Shown: one piece after another, positions 1-8,044 of the stretch
Layout: each line of letters starts with the position of its first letter
Numbering within the stretch: the stretch's first letter is position 1
Assembly: GCA_034178815.1 (NCBI GenBank)
Contig: JAXFQS010000009.1
Location: 1-25,932 of the forward strand
Reading direction: 5' to 3'
DNA: 25,932 nt
DNA from: JAXFQS01 sp034178815
GTDB lineage: Bacteria > Verrucomicrobiota > Kiritimatiellia > RFP12 > DVOR01
Program-made: the position numbers and the translations under genes
Notes under the pieces: model-generated
The model's input: only the letters and a program-made list of their open reading frames with translations
What the model was told of the DNA's origin: nothing
The model's database searches: none

Positions 1-338
1 TACCCCCCCCCAACCAAAAGCGGAGTTCCTTCGCACTCAATCGGGAAACCGCGCCCAACCGGCCCCAACACATCTACCACAGTCCCCGCCCCAACCAGCG
101 ACAACGCGTGCGATCCTGCCCCGACATCCTTGTAGAGCAGACGCAACACACCATGCTCAGCCCCGGCAATACTGAACGGACGGCGGAGGCGCGACGCCTC
201 CAGTCCCGGCACCTTAACATGAACAAACTGTCCCGGTTGCGCCTCCCCCGCAATCTTCGGAAGTTCCAACAGCAACACACGATATGCACCACGAACCCTC
301 TGATTCTCGATAACCCGTCCCGACTCCTGAATCATCAT
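1..338 (-). CDS. pyrK: Dihydroorotate dehydrogenase electron transfer subunit, partial (3' end beyond window)
   Basis: The minus strand from 338 reads without a stop to the window edge, giving 112 codons. The product matches the N-terminal FAD-binding half of PyrK, the iron-sulfur flavoprotein that passes electrons from the type 1B dihydroorotate dehydrogenase PyrD to NAD in pyrimidine synthesis. Visible signatures are RRPFSI at residues 52-57 (FAD binding in the ferredoxin-reductase fold), GPVGRGF at 92-98, and LLVGGG at 107-112, where the NAD-binding domain begins. The C-terminal [2Fe-2S] cysteines would lie outside the window. The start is ATG at 338 or the adjacent ATG at 335. The upstream kinase stop TGA (337-335) overlaps these codons, so translation is probably coupled. 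A related ferredoxin-reductase family member is the alternative, but the motif set fits PyrK best. Confidence 0.85.
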   Translation of the reverse strand, partial: MMIQESGRVIENQRVRGAYRVLLLELPKIAGEAQPGQFVHVKVPGLEASRLRRPFSIAGAEHGVLRLLYKDVGAGSHALSLVGAGTVVDVLGPVGRGFPIECEGTPLLVGGG

Positions 339-3226
339 TTGCCAGCCTGCTTTCCCTTGCCATTCTCCGCGCATTCCGACTGCGCGTCCAAATAATCCTT
401 GCGCGAGCGATACGATTTGAGCGTCGTATTCACCGCCGCCGCATACTCCATCTTTCCCTGCTGCGTCAACTCCTTCTGCAGACGCTCCAACTTCCCGAGC
501 GTTGCAGCGAATGCCTCCACCACCGCCTTTGCCCTGGCACTCTTCGACTGCGCCAATTCACGCACGAGAGCAGCCTGGACATTAGCCAACTTCTGCGGCG
601 CATCAACCACATGCTGACTTCCCAATGCGCGGTCTGCCTCGAAGCGTTGCATCTCCTCGCAGACGCTGGCATAGTTCTCGAAGTCCCCCATCTTCTGGTA
701 GCTCCGGGCAACCTCCGCCAACTTGTCGAGATACCGTTGCTGTATCCCGAGCCCCCCCTCCTCAAACTTCTTCTCAATCTCCACAAGCCCCGCCTCAAGC
801 TGATCGCGAATTCGCTCCAACTCGGGAAAAGTGCCACCGTTCGCCGAGACAGGCACCAAACCAACACTCAAAGTCGGACGAACCTCCGTGCTCTCGGCTT
901 CCACAGATGCCAGCAACTTTTCCGCCTGAGCCTGATCCGGCAAACTCCGAACCCGCTTCATCTCCTCGTTGACGACCGTTGCCAGCCCCATCTGGTTGCC
1001 CTGCATCGCAACCTTCCGTGCTTCCGTCAAATCGGCAAGGTAGCGCCGGGCAGCAGAGAGATACCGCCGCCCCTGCCGGACACTTTGGTCAACTTGCAAC
1101 TTGAGATACTTCTTCTGCAAATCTGTCACATCAGACGGCAACCCATCCCCAACCGCATCAAGCGTACGCTCCGAATCAAACCTCTTGATCTCCTTAGCAA
1201 ATCCCTCCCATGCCTTAAAATCCCCCAACGGCTGAACCCTTTGGCACCCAGCCTCCAATTCGCGCTGATACTCCACTGCCAGCCAAGACTTGAAAACACG
1301 CTGGTCTGTGTCAATATCCGCAACCTGGCGCTCAAACTCCGTACGCTTCGCCACAATCTCGGCTGGCAATGGCGGCAATGGCTCCGCTCCAAGCACATTC
1401 CCCTTGGGCATAGGTGGCTCGAATGCCTTCTCAACAGCCCCAGGAGTCAGCAAGGCAGAAGCATAGAATGCCATAGGCCGCAGCCGATACAACTCCTTGG
1501 CAGGGCGGTATAACACTCTTAAAGCCCTCGGCAACCGTCCCTCGGGAGCAACCCGAATCCAACAGGGCAGAAGAAACGAGTAGATTGCCAGCACCAGGAG
1601 GACTACAGCCACACGCTGACGAACGCGAAGGAGGGCAAAATGCGTCGCAATGCGCTTGGCAAGGACTCGGCACTCTGCATTGTCTGCCCCGTAAGAATGG
1701 GATAACTCCGCAACCAGAGCCCTTGCTGACCCCCAGTCCTTATTGCGCATCAACCGCTTCGCCCGATCGAGATCCCTTGCGAGAATCAATCCGGGAATAC
1801 GGTCCTCCTCACTCTTAAAGCAGTCGGGCTTCTCATTGAGTTCCCTCAATTCACGAATAAAGGCCAGAGTCCGCTCGTAATTCTCCGCCTTGAACTCCAA
1901 TGGAATCTGATTGATCAAGCGGTTCCGCCGGAGGATTTTCTGCTCTGCCTGTTCCTTAAAGGATAGGGCTTGCTGAAGCAAATCCCGACCCTTCTGTCCC
2001 GCCGGCTCAAAGCCATGCACGCGACCGGCATATGAGACCACGCGCTCGAAACGATGTTCCTCCATTGCCTTGTCCATACGCTCAAGCAGAACGGCCATTC
2101 CCTCATAGGCGCGGCGATCAGCACCGCAAACGGTGCAATACTGAACCCCGATAAAAGTCTCAGCCCCGCATTCGGGGCAATTCTCAGCACCCTCCCAACC
2201 GCATTCCACGCAGTAATGCGTCTCAATGGGGTTCACGGTGTCGCACCACTTGCACCGCCAGGTCTTCTTCACGGTCGGCTGTTCAATCTGCGCCTTGTTA
2301 AGCACCGCCTGCAAGGCTTCGACGAAGAGTACCACAGAAGACCAACGCGATTCACGCTCGGTCGCAAGGGCTTTAACGAGCACCTCCCGGACTGATGGCT
2401 GGACTTCCTGCTCCCGAAAATAGCGCGGATTCTTGGCCGTCAGGCAGAAATAGAGGATGGCCCCCAAGCCGTAGACATCCGAGCGGATGTCGGTTGTGCT
2501 GGCGTCTCGTTCCTGCTCGGGAGCGCTGTAGCCAAGAGAGAGAAGTTTCTCTCCGGGAACGGTCAACTTCCGGTTGGCCTCGCTCTCACCCTTGTTCTCA
2601 AGGCGAGCCAACCCAAAGTCGCAGATTTTAGGCTCCAGGTTCTTATCCAGGAGGACATTGCTCGGCTTCAAGTCTCGATGGATAACGCCGCAGGAGTGGG
2701 CATATTCGATGGCTTTCCCCAAGCGAATCAGAAGGGGAATGGCCTCCTCCAGGGTCATCTGCCCATGCCGAAGCACATAGGCGTCCAAAGTCAACGGTCG
2801 TGAGGGGCCGGAAGAGGTCGGAGAGCCTTCTCGGCGGATTTCATTGGTGTCCGGGCCGCCCACATACTCCATGATGATGTAGGGGCCGTTCTCGTCCTCA
2901 CCCAGCGAATAAATGTGAACGATATTCACATGGTTGAGCGCAGCCACGGCACGCGCCTCTTGAAGGAAGCGTTCGCGCAAAGCTGGTTTCGCCAAGGAAG
3001 CCGCATTGAGCCGTTTAATGGCGACATAGCGGTTGAGTCGCCTGTCTTTCGCAAGGTAGACCACGCCCATTCCGCCGTCACCGATCTTACCGCAAATCGC
3101 GTACTGGCTGAATACGGCGTCGGGCTTGTCTTCGCGGTAAACGATCTCGTCCGGGGCGCTCCCGGGGGGAAGCACCACGGTTGTCTTATCGTTCGGATCG
3201 GTCGGGGGAATGACTTCGGTCGCCAT
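335..3226 (-). CDS. Membrane-anchored Hanks-type Ser/Thr protein kinase with double zinc ribbon and long periplasmic coiled-coil region
   Basis: The product has 963 residues. The kinase domain spans about 42-310 with a complete catalytic set: glycine loop GDGGMG at 49-54, Lys71, Glu90 of helix C, HRDLKPSN at 183-190, DFG at 203-205, APE at 235-237 and Asp250. It should be an active Ser/Thr kinase. A roughly 30-residue Ser/Pro/Arg-containing insertion follows the hinge (about 124-155). Next come four CxxC knuckles, Cys325/328, 339/342, 350/353 and 364/367, which read as a double zinc ribbon. A helical region leads to one membrane segment at about 538-557. The last 400 or so residues are Glu/Lys/Ala/Gln-rich, probably coiled coil, and by topology extracytoplasmic. 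ATG at 3226 lies two bases after the upstream hydrolase stop. The phosphorylation substrate and the sensed signal are not evident. Confidence 0.93.
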   Translation of the reverse strand: MATEVIPPTDPNDKTTVVLPPGSAPDEIVYREDKPDAVFSQYAICGKIGDGGMGVVYLAKDRRLNRYVAIKRLNAASLAKPALRERFLQEARAVAALNHVNIVHIYSLGEDENGPYIIMEYVGGPDTNEIRREGSPTSSGPSRPLTLDAYVLRHGQMTLEEAIPLLIRLGKAIEYAHSCGVIHRDLKPSNVLLDKNLEPKICDFGLARLENKGESEANRKLTVPGEKLLSLGYSAPEQERDASTTDIRSDVYGLGAILYFCLTAKNPRYFREQEVQPSVREVLVKALATERESRWSSVVLFVEALQAVLNKAQIEQPTVKKTWRCKWCDTVNPIETHYCVECGWEGAENCPECGAETFIGVQYCTVCGADRRAYEGMAVLLERMDKAMEEHRFERVVSYAGRVHGFEPAGQKGRDLLQQALSFKEQAEQKILRRNRLINQIPLEFKAENYERTLAFIRELRELNEKPDCFKSEEDRIPGLILARDLDRAKRLMRNKDWGSARALVAELSHSYGADNAECRVLAKRIATHFALLRVRQRVAVVLLVLAIYSFLLPCWIRVAPEGRLPRALRVLYRPAKELYRLRPMAFYASALLTPGAVEKAFEPPMPKGNVLGAEPLPPLPAEIVAKRTEFERQVADIDTDQRVFKSWLAVEYQRELEAGCQRVQPLGDFKAWEGFAKEIKRFDSERTLDAVGDGLPSDVTDLQKKYLKLQVDQSVRQGRRYLSAARRYLADLTEARKVAMQGNQMGLATVVNEEMKRVRSLPDQAQAEKLLASVEAESTEVRPTLSVGLVPVSANGGTFPELERIRDQLEAGLVEIEKKFEEGGLGIQQRYLDKLAEVARSYQKMGDFENYASVCEEMQRFEADRALGSQHVVDAPQKLANVQAALVRELAQSKSARAKAVVEAFAATLGKLERLQKELTQQGKMEYAAAVNTTLKSYRSRKDYLDAQSECAENGKGKQAGK

Positions 3227-3228
3227 GG

Positions 3229-3846
3229 CTAAACCCTTGCCAAATAGGGGTTGTACCGCTTCTCAGCCCCTAGCGTCGCTCCTTCACCATGCCCAGCAAC
3301 TAGGCAAACATCATCCGGCAAGGCCTTGAGCCTCCGAAGGGACTCCTCGAGTGCCCCCCAATCTCCGCCAGGCAGATCGGTTCTACCTACGGAACCGGCA
3401 AAAAGGGTGTCTCCCGTCAACAGTAAATGGTCGGCTTCAAACCAGTAGCAAACGCCACCTGGGGTGTGCCCCGGCGTGGGAATGACCCGCGCCTTTAGGT
3501 TCCCGACCTCTAGGAAGTCTTGCGGGCGGAGGAGGCTTGCCGGACGGGACTGAACGGTCGTATAAGGTGGGAATGTGTTAAGATTGGTGAACGCCCATGC
3601 CGCATCGGCCTCGGTCAAATAAACCGGGACGGATCGGCGACGCAAAAGGGAATCGAGTGCGCCAATGTGGTCGGCATGTCCATGGGTCAAGGCTATCGCC
3701 GAGAGGGTCAATCCTTTGGCATCAAGCAGGCTCTCAATGCGCTCTGGCTCAGCCCCCGGGTCAACTACCAAGGTGGACTTCCGGTCATCCCACAAGACCA
3801 CGCAATTCGTCTCGAAGGCGCCAAGCGGCAAGACTTCGTGCTCCAT
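3229..3846 (-). CDS. MBL-fold metallo-hydrolase, glyoxalase II-like
   Basis: A 205-residue cytoplasmic metallo-beta-lactamase fold protein. The binuclear metal site is complete: HGHADH gives His55, His57, Asp59 and His60, followed by His127 in PTPGHTPGG, Asp146 in LTGDTLF and His186 in VAGHGEG. Length and the closing NPYL motif match small glyoxalase II-like thioesterases that hydrolyse glutathione or other thiol esters, but the substrate cannot be read from sequence. An in-frame ATG at 3891 would add 15 residues and overlap the upstream gene. I prefer ATG at 3846 because GGGAG lies eight bases before it, it sits two bases after the upstream stop, and the family normally begins near this residue. 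It is followed two bases later by the kinase gene, so it is within the operon. Confidence 0.88.
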   Translation of the reverse strand: MEHEVLPLGAFETNCVVLWDDRKSTLVVDPGAEPERIESLLDAKGLTLSAIALTHGHADHIGALDSLLRRRSVPVYLTEADAAWAFTNLNTFPPYTTVQSRPASLLRPQDFLEVGNLKARVIPTPGHTPGGVCYWFEADHLLLTGDTLFAGSVGRTDLPGGDWGALEESLRRLKALPDDVCLVAGHGEGATLGAEKRYNPYLARV

Positions 3847-3848
3847 AC

Positions 3849-4319
3849 TCACTTCTCCCAAAGGCGTACGACAAGGAGGGCAATGGCGCATCCCAAGGCC
3901 ATGCCGGCGAAGACCTCCGTGCGCGTATGTCCCAGCAATTCCTTGAGGGGTTCCCTGACATCGAAACGATGTTCTGAAAAAAGTTGGCGTGTCAACTTGT
4001 TCAGCACGCGGGCCTGCTGCCCTGCGGCATAACGGACTGTCGACGCGTCAAACATCGTGATGAGAGCCATCGTCATCGCCACCACGGCCACTGGCGAACC
4101 AAATCCTTCCGTCAACCCAACCGAAACGGCTAGACCTGAAACCAGCGCCGAGTGCGCACTAGGCATTCCCCCCGTGCTGAAAAGATAGGTGAAGTCCCAA
4201 GTGTGGGTACGGTGTAACGCCAGAACAATCTTTATGGTCTGAGCCATCATCCAGCCGAGAAAGGCAGACCAAAACCACGGGGTCGAGAAGAAATCGAATG
4301 GGGAAGACGCAATCGACAC
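3849..4319 (-). CDS. Divergent PAP2 family (DUF212) integral membrane protein
   Basis: A 156-residue hydrophobic protein of the DUF212 or divergent PAP2 family (YuiD-like). Recognisable features are the N-terminal WxxAFLGWMMAQ-type segment, the GGMPSAHSA motif at about 50-58, which resembles the PSxxxH signature of PAP2 phosphatases, a conserved FDA..VR..AG..A segment and LGHTRTEV near the C terminus. Four or so membrane spans are likely. Members may act on lipid-linked pyrophosphates, but no activity is established and the normal PAP2 catalytic set is incomplete. The start is GTG at 4319; an in-frame TAG lies three codons upstream, so no longer form exists. It begins 17 bases after the DUF1080 gene and ends two bases before the hydrolase start. 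Confidence 0.85.
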   Translation of the reverse strand: MSIASSPFDFFSTPWFWSAFLGWMMAQTIKIVLALHRTHTWDFTYLFSTGGMPSAHSALVSGLAVSVGLTEGFGSPVAVVAMTMALITMFDASTVRYAAGQQARVLNKLTRQLFSEHRFDVREPLKELLGHTRTEVFAGMALGCAIALLVVRLWEK

Positions 4320-4336
4320 GGCAAACTACTCGCTCA

Positions 4337-5047
4337 TTAGACATTCAGGCGGCGCAGGCGAATGTCTCGGTATGCTATGGGAGCGTTATGATCCTGGAAT
4401 AGAATGTAGCCTGGCCCCAGCACAGCATAATCGGCCTCTTTTGCAAACTTGCTCATTGCTACGCACCTCTTGAAGTCAGAGGTTGCCACATCGTAGGCCA
4501 CAAGAAGCCTACCATTGAGCCAATGTTCTGCCTTAGAACCAGAGACGACGATACGAGCCTTATTCCACTCGCCGGGAGGAAGAAGCGGCTTGTCTGGAGG
4601 CGCGGGCATGACATCATAAAGCGAAGCCGTCTTGCGGTTCCCACTCCGCCCGAACTTGGCGTCCGGATGCCCATTGTCGTCGAGAATCTGATACTCGCAT
4701 CCAATCGGCCACTTACCCCTGCGCGAGGGCGGAACCCGGTATTTGACGCCACTGTTCCCATTCGCCGAAATCTTGAACTGCCAGGTCAATTCAAAGTCTT
4801 CGACGGGAACCGCCAGTGCCAAATCGCCGCACTTAGCGTTGGCGGGCAGACGAATCTCTCCATCCGCCACATACCATCCGGCAATCGCCGCCTCCGGCCT
4901 GTTCCAGAGAAAGAAACCCGAAAGCGTCCGCCCGTCAAACGGAGAAGTCCACGGGCCCGCGCTCGCCGACAGTTTGGAGGAAGTCGCACAACCACCGCCC
5001 CCCAAGGCAAAACACGCCACTATGAGACAGAACCCCCAAGGTCTCAC
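4337..5047 (-). CDS. DUF1080 (3-keto-disaccharide hydrolase family) lipoprotein
   Basis: A 236-residue exported protein. The N terminus has a short positive start, a hydrophobic core and GGGC with Cys20 as the lipidated residue, so a lipoprotein is predicted. The mature part matches DUF1080, a jelly-roll domain related to glycoside hydrolase and laminin-G folds: the family opening FDGRTLSGF, a GEIRL strand, FELTWQFKISANGNSGVKYR, and the closing FQDHNAPIAYRDIRLR. The family is greatly expanded in Planctomycetes, Verrucomicrobia and Lentisphaerae and includes 3-keto-glycoside hydrolases; the substrate here is unknown. The start is GTG at 5047, whose GTGA overlaps the TGA stop of cimA, indicating translational coupling. 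A secreted sugar-related lipoprotein inside an amino-acid operon is unexpected. Confidence 0.87.
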   Translation of the reverse strand: MRPWGFCLIVACFALGGGGCATSSKLSASAGPWTSPFDGRTLSGFFLWNRPEAAIAGWYVADGEIRLPANAKCGDLALAVPVEDFELTWQFKISANGNSGVKYRVPPSRRGKWPIGCEYQILDDNGHPDAKFGRSGNRKTASLYDVMPAPPDKPLLPPGEWNKARIVVSGSKAEHWLNGRLLVAYDVATSDFKRCVAMSKFAKEADYAVLGPGYILFQDHNAPIAYRDIRLRRLNV

Positions 5048-6627
5048 TTTTTGAAACCCTTCTCGCTAAGTTTGTATTCCACGCTATCGAGCAAAGCCTG
5101 CCACGAAGCTTCAATGATATTCTGCGAGACGCCGACAGTTCCCCAACTCTTCGCGCCATCCGTCGACTCGATCACCACGCGGGTCACCGCCCGCGCCGCA
5201 CTCTCCGGGTCGAGAATACGAACCCGGAAGTCCGTCAAACTCATCCGCGAAATCTCCGGATAGAACTTGGAGAGCGCCTTGCGAAGCGCCACATCCAACG
5301 CATCAACAGGGCCATTCCCCTCCCCGACCGTCAATTCCGTCACCCCGTCGACTGAAATCTTAACCGTTGCCTCCGTGATACATTGTTCGTCACGGCTTCG
5401 CTTCTCGGTAATGACGCGGAACCCCTCGAACTCAAACAGATGCCGATTCAACTTCATAACCCGACGCATCAGCAATTTGAACGAACCATCGGCCGACTCA
5501 AACGAATATCCCTGCCGCTCCTTGCTCTTGAGCTCGTCCAAGACCTGCCGCGCCACCACCTTGTCGGACGCCAACTGGTCAACCCCCAGTTCCTTCGCCT
5601 TCATCTGAATGTTCGCCGCCCCCGCCAACTCGGAAACCAGAATCTCCCGCTTGTTCCCGACCACCTCGGGCGCAATATGCTCGAATGTCACGGGATTCTT
5701 CAGAACCGCATTGACATGCGTCCCTGCCTTGTGGCTGAACGCAGATGCCCCGCGGTACGGATAGCGCGGATCGGGACGCTGATTGGTTAGTTCGTCCGCC
5801 AGCAGCGACAACGCACGAAGCTTGCGTAGATTGCGGCGCCCGACGCAGGGAATCTTCAGCTTCAACTCAAGCGACGGGATGATAGTCAGCAAATCAGCAT
5901 TACCACACCGCTCGCCAAAACCATTCATAGTCCCCTGTATCAGCGTTGCCCCGGAGCGAACCGCTTCGATACTGTTGGCAACGGCCACGCCGCTGTCATT
6001 GTGCGCGTGAATACCAATCGAGACTTGAGGAAACTCGTGGACGACCGCAGCCACGGCCGTAGCAATCTCATGCGGCAAACGCCCCCCATTCGTGTCGCAG
6101 AGAGTCAGTTGCGAAGCCCCCTCCCGAACTGCAGTGCGCAATACCTCAAAAGCATAATCCGGGTTATCCGCATAGCCGTCGAAAAAATGCTCCGCATCGA
6201 AAATGACCTCCCGCCCCGACTGCTTCAGATAGCCAACCGTATCCGCTATCATCTGCAGATTGTTCTCGGCAGTCGTCCGCAGCACCTCAGAGACATGAAG
6301 CAACCAACTTTTCCCGAAAATGGCGCAAACCGAGGTTTCCGCACGCAGGAGCCCCTGCAACTGCGGATCAGACCTGACATCTGCACTTGCCCGCCGCGTT
6401 GAGCCGAACGCGACAATCCGGGCGTGGTGAAGCGTCTCCTTCGCCATATCGGCAAAGAACTTCAAGTCACGCGGATTAGATCCGGCATAGCCGCCTTCGA
6501 TATAGTCGACCCCGAAGTCGTCCAAAGCCTTGGCAAAACGAACCTTTCCCGTATCGGAAAAGGCAATGCCGGCAGCCTGCGCGCCATCGCGCAAGGTCGT
6601 ATCGTAAACCTGTACTTTCTGCTTCAA
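5044..6627 (-). CDS. cimA: (R)-citramalate synthase
   Basis: A 527-residue enzyme predicted to condense pyruvate and acetyl-CoA to (R)-citramalate, the threonine-independent entry to 2-oxobutyrate and isoleucine. The TIM barrel opens with VYDTTLRDGAQ, containing the catalytic Arg and Asp, and carries GIHAHNDSG and GTMNGFGERCGNADL, the metal-binding His and lid motifs of the isopropylmalate/homocitrate/citramalate synthase family. The C-terminal 130 or so residues form the LeuA-type regulatory dimer domain. The phrase DGAQAAGIAFS is typical of the CimA branch rather than LeuA. The open frame extends upstream to 6729, but that form overlaps lysC by nearly 100 bases. I choose TTG at 6627 because AGGA lies just before it, it follows the lysC stop by four bases, and it starts right at the first barrel strand. 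ATG at 6681 is the alternative. Confidence 0.88.
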   Translation of the reverse strand: MKQKVQVYDTTLRDGAQAAGIAFSDTGKVRFAKALDDFGVDYIEGGYAGSNPRDLKFFADMAKETLHHARIVAFGSTRRASADVRSDPQLQGLLRAETSVCAIFGKSWLLHVSEVLRTTAENNLQMIADTVGYLKQSGREVIFDAEHFFDGYADNPDYAFEVLRTAVREGASQLTLCDTNGGRLPHEIATAVAAVVHEFPQVSIGIHAHNDSGVAVANSIEAVRSGATLIQGTMNGFGERCGNADLLTIIPSLELKLKIPCVGRRNLRKLRALSLLADELTNQRPDPRYPYRGASAFSHKAGTHVNAVLKNPVTFEHIAPEVVGNKREILVSELAGAANIQMKAKELGVDQLASDKVVARQVLDELKSKERQGYSFESADGSFKLLMRRVMKLNRHLFEFEGFRVITEKRSRDEQCITEATVKISVDGVTELTVGEGNGPVDALDVALRKALSKFYPEISRMSLTDFRVRILDPESAARAVTRVVIESTDGAKSWGTVGVSQNIIEASWQALLDSVEYKLSEKGFKK

Positions 6628-6631
6628 GAGG

Positions 6632-8020
6632 CTAATCCTGTTGCCCGGCAGATTCGTGGGAACCTGTGCGGATAAACGCATCGTAGAGGGCGCAGACCGC
6701 CTTCTTACGCAAATCAGTGCGAACGCCAAACATCATGGAGATTTCGGAAGAACCCTGATTCATCATCTCTATGTTGACCCCGGCATCAGCCAAAGCCTTA
6801 GTCGCCCGGGCGGCGATGCCAGGCGTATAGTAGAGTCCCTCGCCCACAACCATCACCAGCGCATACCCCCGTTCTATCTGAAGGTTGTCCGGCTTGAGTT
6901 CGTAAGCGATGCGATCGACTACGCGTCGTTCGACTTCGACAGGGAAACTCTTCTCCCTGACAATAACGGAGATATTGTCTATCCCCGAGGGCATGTGCTC
7001 GTATGAAACGCCTTCTTCCTCAAGTATTTGAAGGAGGCGTCGCCCGAAGCCAACCTCGCGATTCATCATATACTTGTCGAGAAAGATGTTGCAAAATCCG
7101 CTGTCGCTGGCAATACCGACGACTGACCCTTGCGTGGAGACGCGGTGGCGCACCACCATTGTCCCTGGGGCATCAGGATGGTTGGTGTTGCGGATATTGA
7201 TTGGGATTCCGGCTTGCACGACGGGAATGACCGCCTCATCCTGAAAAACGCCAAAACCGGCATAAGAGAGTTCGCGCATTTCGCGGTAGGTCATCTCGGC
7301 AATTCCCTCCTTCACCTCCGGTACGAGACGGGGATCGACCGGGTAGACATTGTCGACATCGGTGAAGTTCTCGTACACATCGGCACGCAGGGCGGCGGCG
7401 AGAATGGCTCCGGTGATATCGGAGCCTCCGCGAGGAAAGGTCGCTACATCGCCATTCTTCGTATAACCGAAAAAGCCGGGATAGATTACGATGGCATCAA
7501 TCTTGGAGAGGTAGTCGTGCAAATTGGCGTAAGACTCGTTCAACAGTTGGGCGGCGCCGAACTCGTCTGTCAGCAACATTCCCGAGTCACGGGGAGAGAC
7601 ATAGTCGGCTTCGACTCCGGCTGCGCGGAAGGCTGCGGCCACCACGCGGGCGGAGTTGTCTTCGCCGGCGGCCTTCATTGCGTCCATAAATCGTCCGGGA
7701 TTGGACTTGTCGAGAGCCAAACGCGCCCGCAGATCCTGTTCCACTTCATCCAAAACACGCTCATCTACCTTCAACCCGCGGGCGATGATGGCATAGCGCT
7801 CGACGACTGCGGCCAAGGCAGCCTCCGTGTCCAAGCCCGCCAATGCAGTCTCCGCCAAGGCTATCAGCATGTCGGTGACTTTAGTGTCGCTCTTGTTGCG
7901 CTTGCCCGGCGCGGAGACGACAACCACGCGACGCGTGGGGTCGGAAAGAACGATGTCGCGGATTTTTGCCACCTGTATGTCATCAGCGACGGACGACCCG
8001 CCAAACTTGCAAACTTTCAT
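6632..8020 (-). CDS. lysC: Aspartate kinase, monofunctional, ACT-regulated
   Basis: A 462-residue aspartokinase catalysing ATP-dependent phosphorylation of aspartate, the first step to lysine, threonine and methionine. The catalytic domain begins with KFGGSS at 5-10 and includes the RGGSDITGA nucleotide site. The C-terminal 160 residues carry tandem ACT domains, with a MNREVGFGR stretch followed by HMPSGIDNIS, characteristic of the single-chain class represented by Bacillus YclM. That class is often inhibited by lysine and threonine together; here this is inference. ATG at 8020 has GGGA a few bases upstream. The gene is 24 bases downstream of hom and four bases before the preferred cimA start, so the three probably share one message. 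No unusual residues were noticed. Confidence 0.95.
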   Translation of the reverse strand: MKVCKFGGSSVADDIQVAKIRDIVLSDPTRRVVVVSAPGKRNKSDTKVTDMLIALAETALAGLDTEAALAAVVERYAIIARGLKVDERVLDEVEQDLRARLALDKSNPGRFMDAMKAAGEDNSARVVAAAFRAAGVEADYVSPRDSGMLLTDEFGAAQLLNESYANLHDYLSKIDAIVIYPGFFGYTKNGDVATFPRGGSDITGAILAAALRADVYENFTDVDNVYPVDPRLVPEVKEGIAEMTYREMRELSYAGFGVFQDEAVIPVVQAGIPINIRNTNHPDAPGTMVVRHRVSTQGSVVGIASDSGFCNIFLDKYMMNREVGFGRRLLQILEEEGVSYEHMPSGIDNISVIVREKSFPVEVERRVVDRIAYELKPDNLQIERGYALVMVVGEGLYYTPGIAARATKALADAGVNIEMMNQGSSEISMMFGVRTDLRKKAVCALYDAFIRTGSHESAGQQD

Positions 8021-8044
8021 CTCTGTTCCCTTGGGGTTCCGGTG

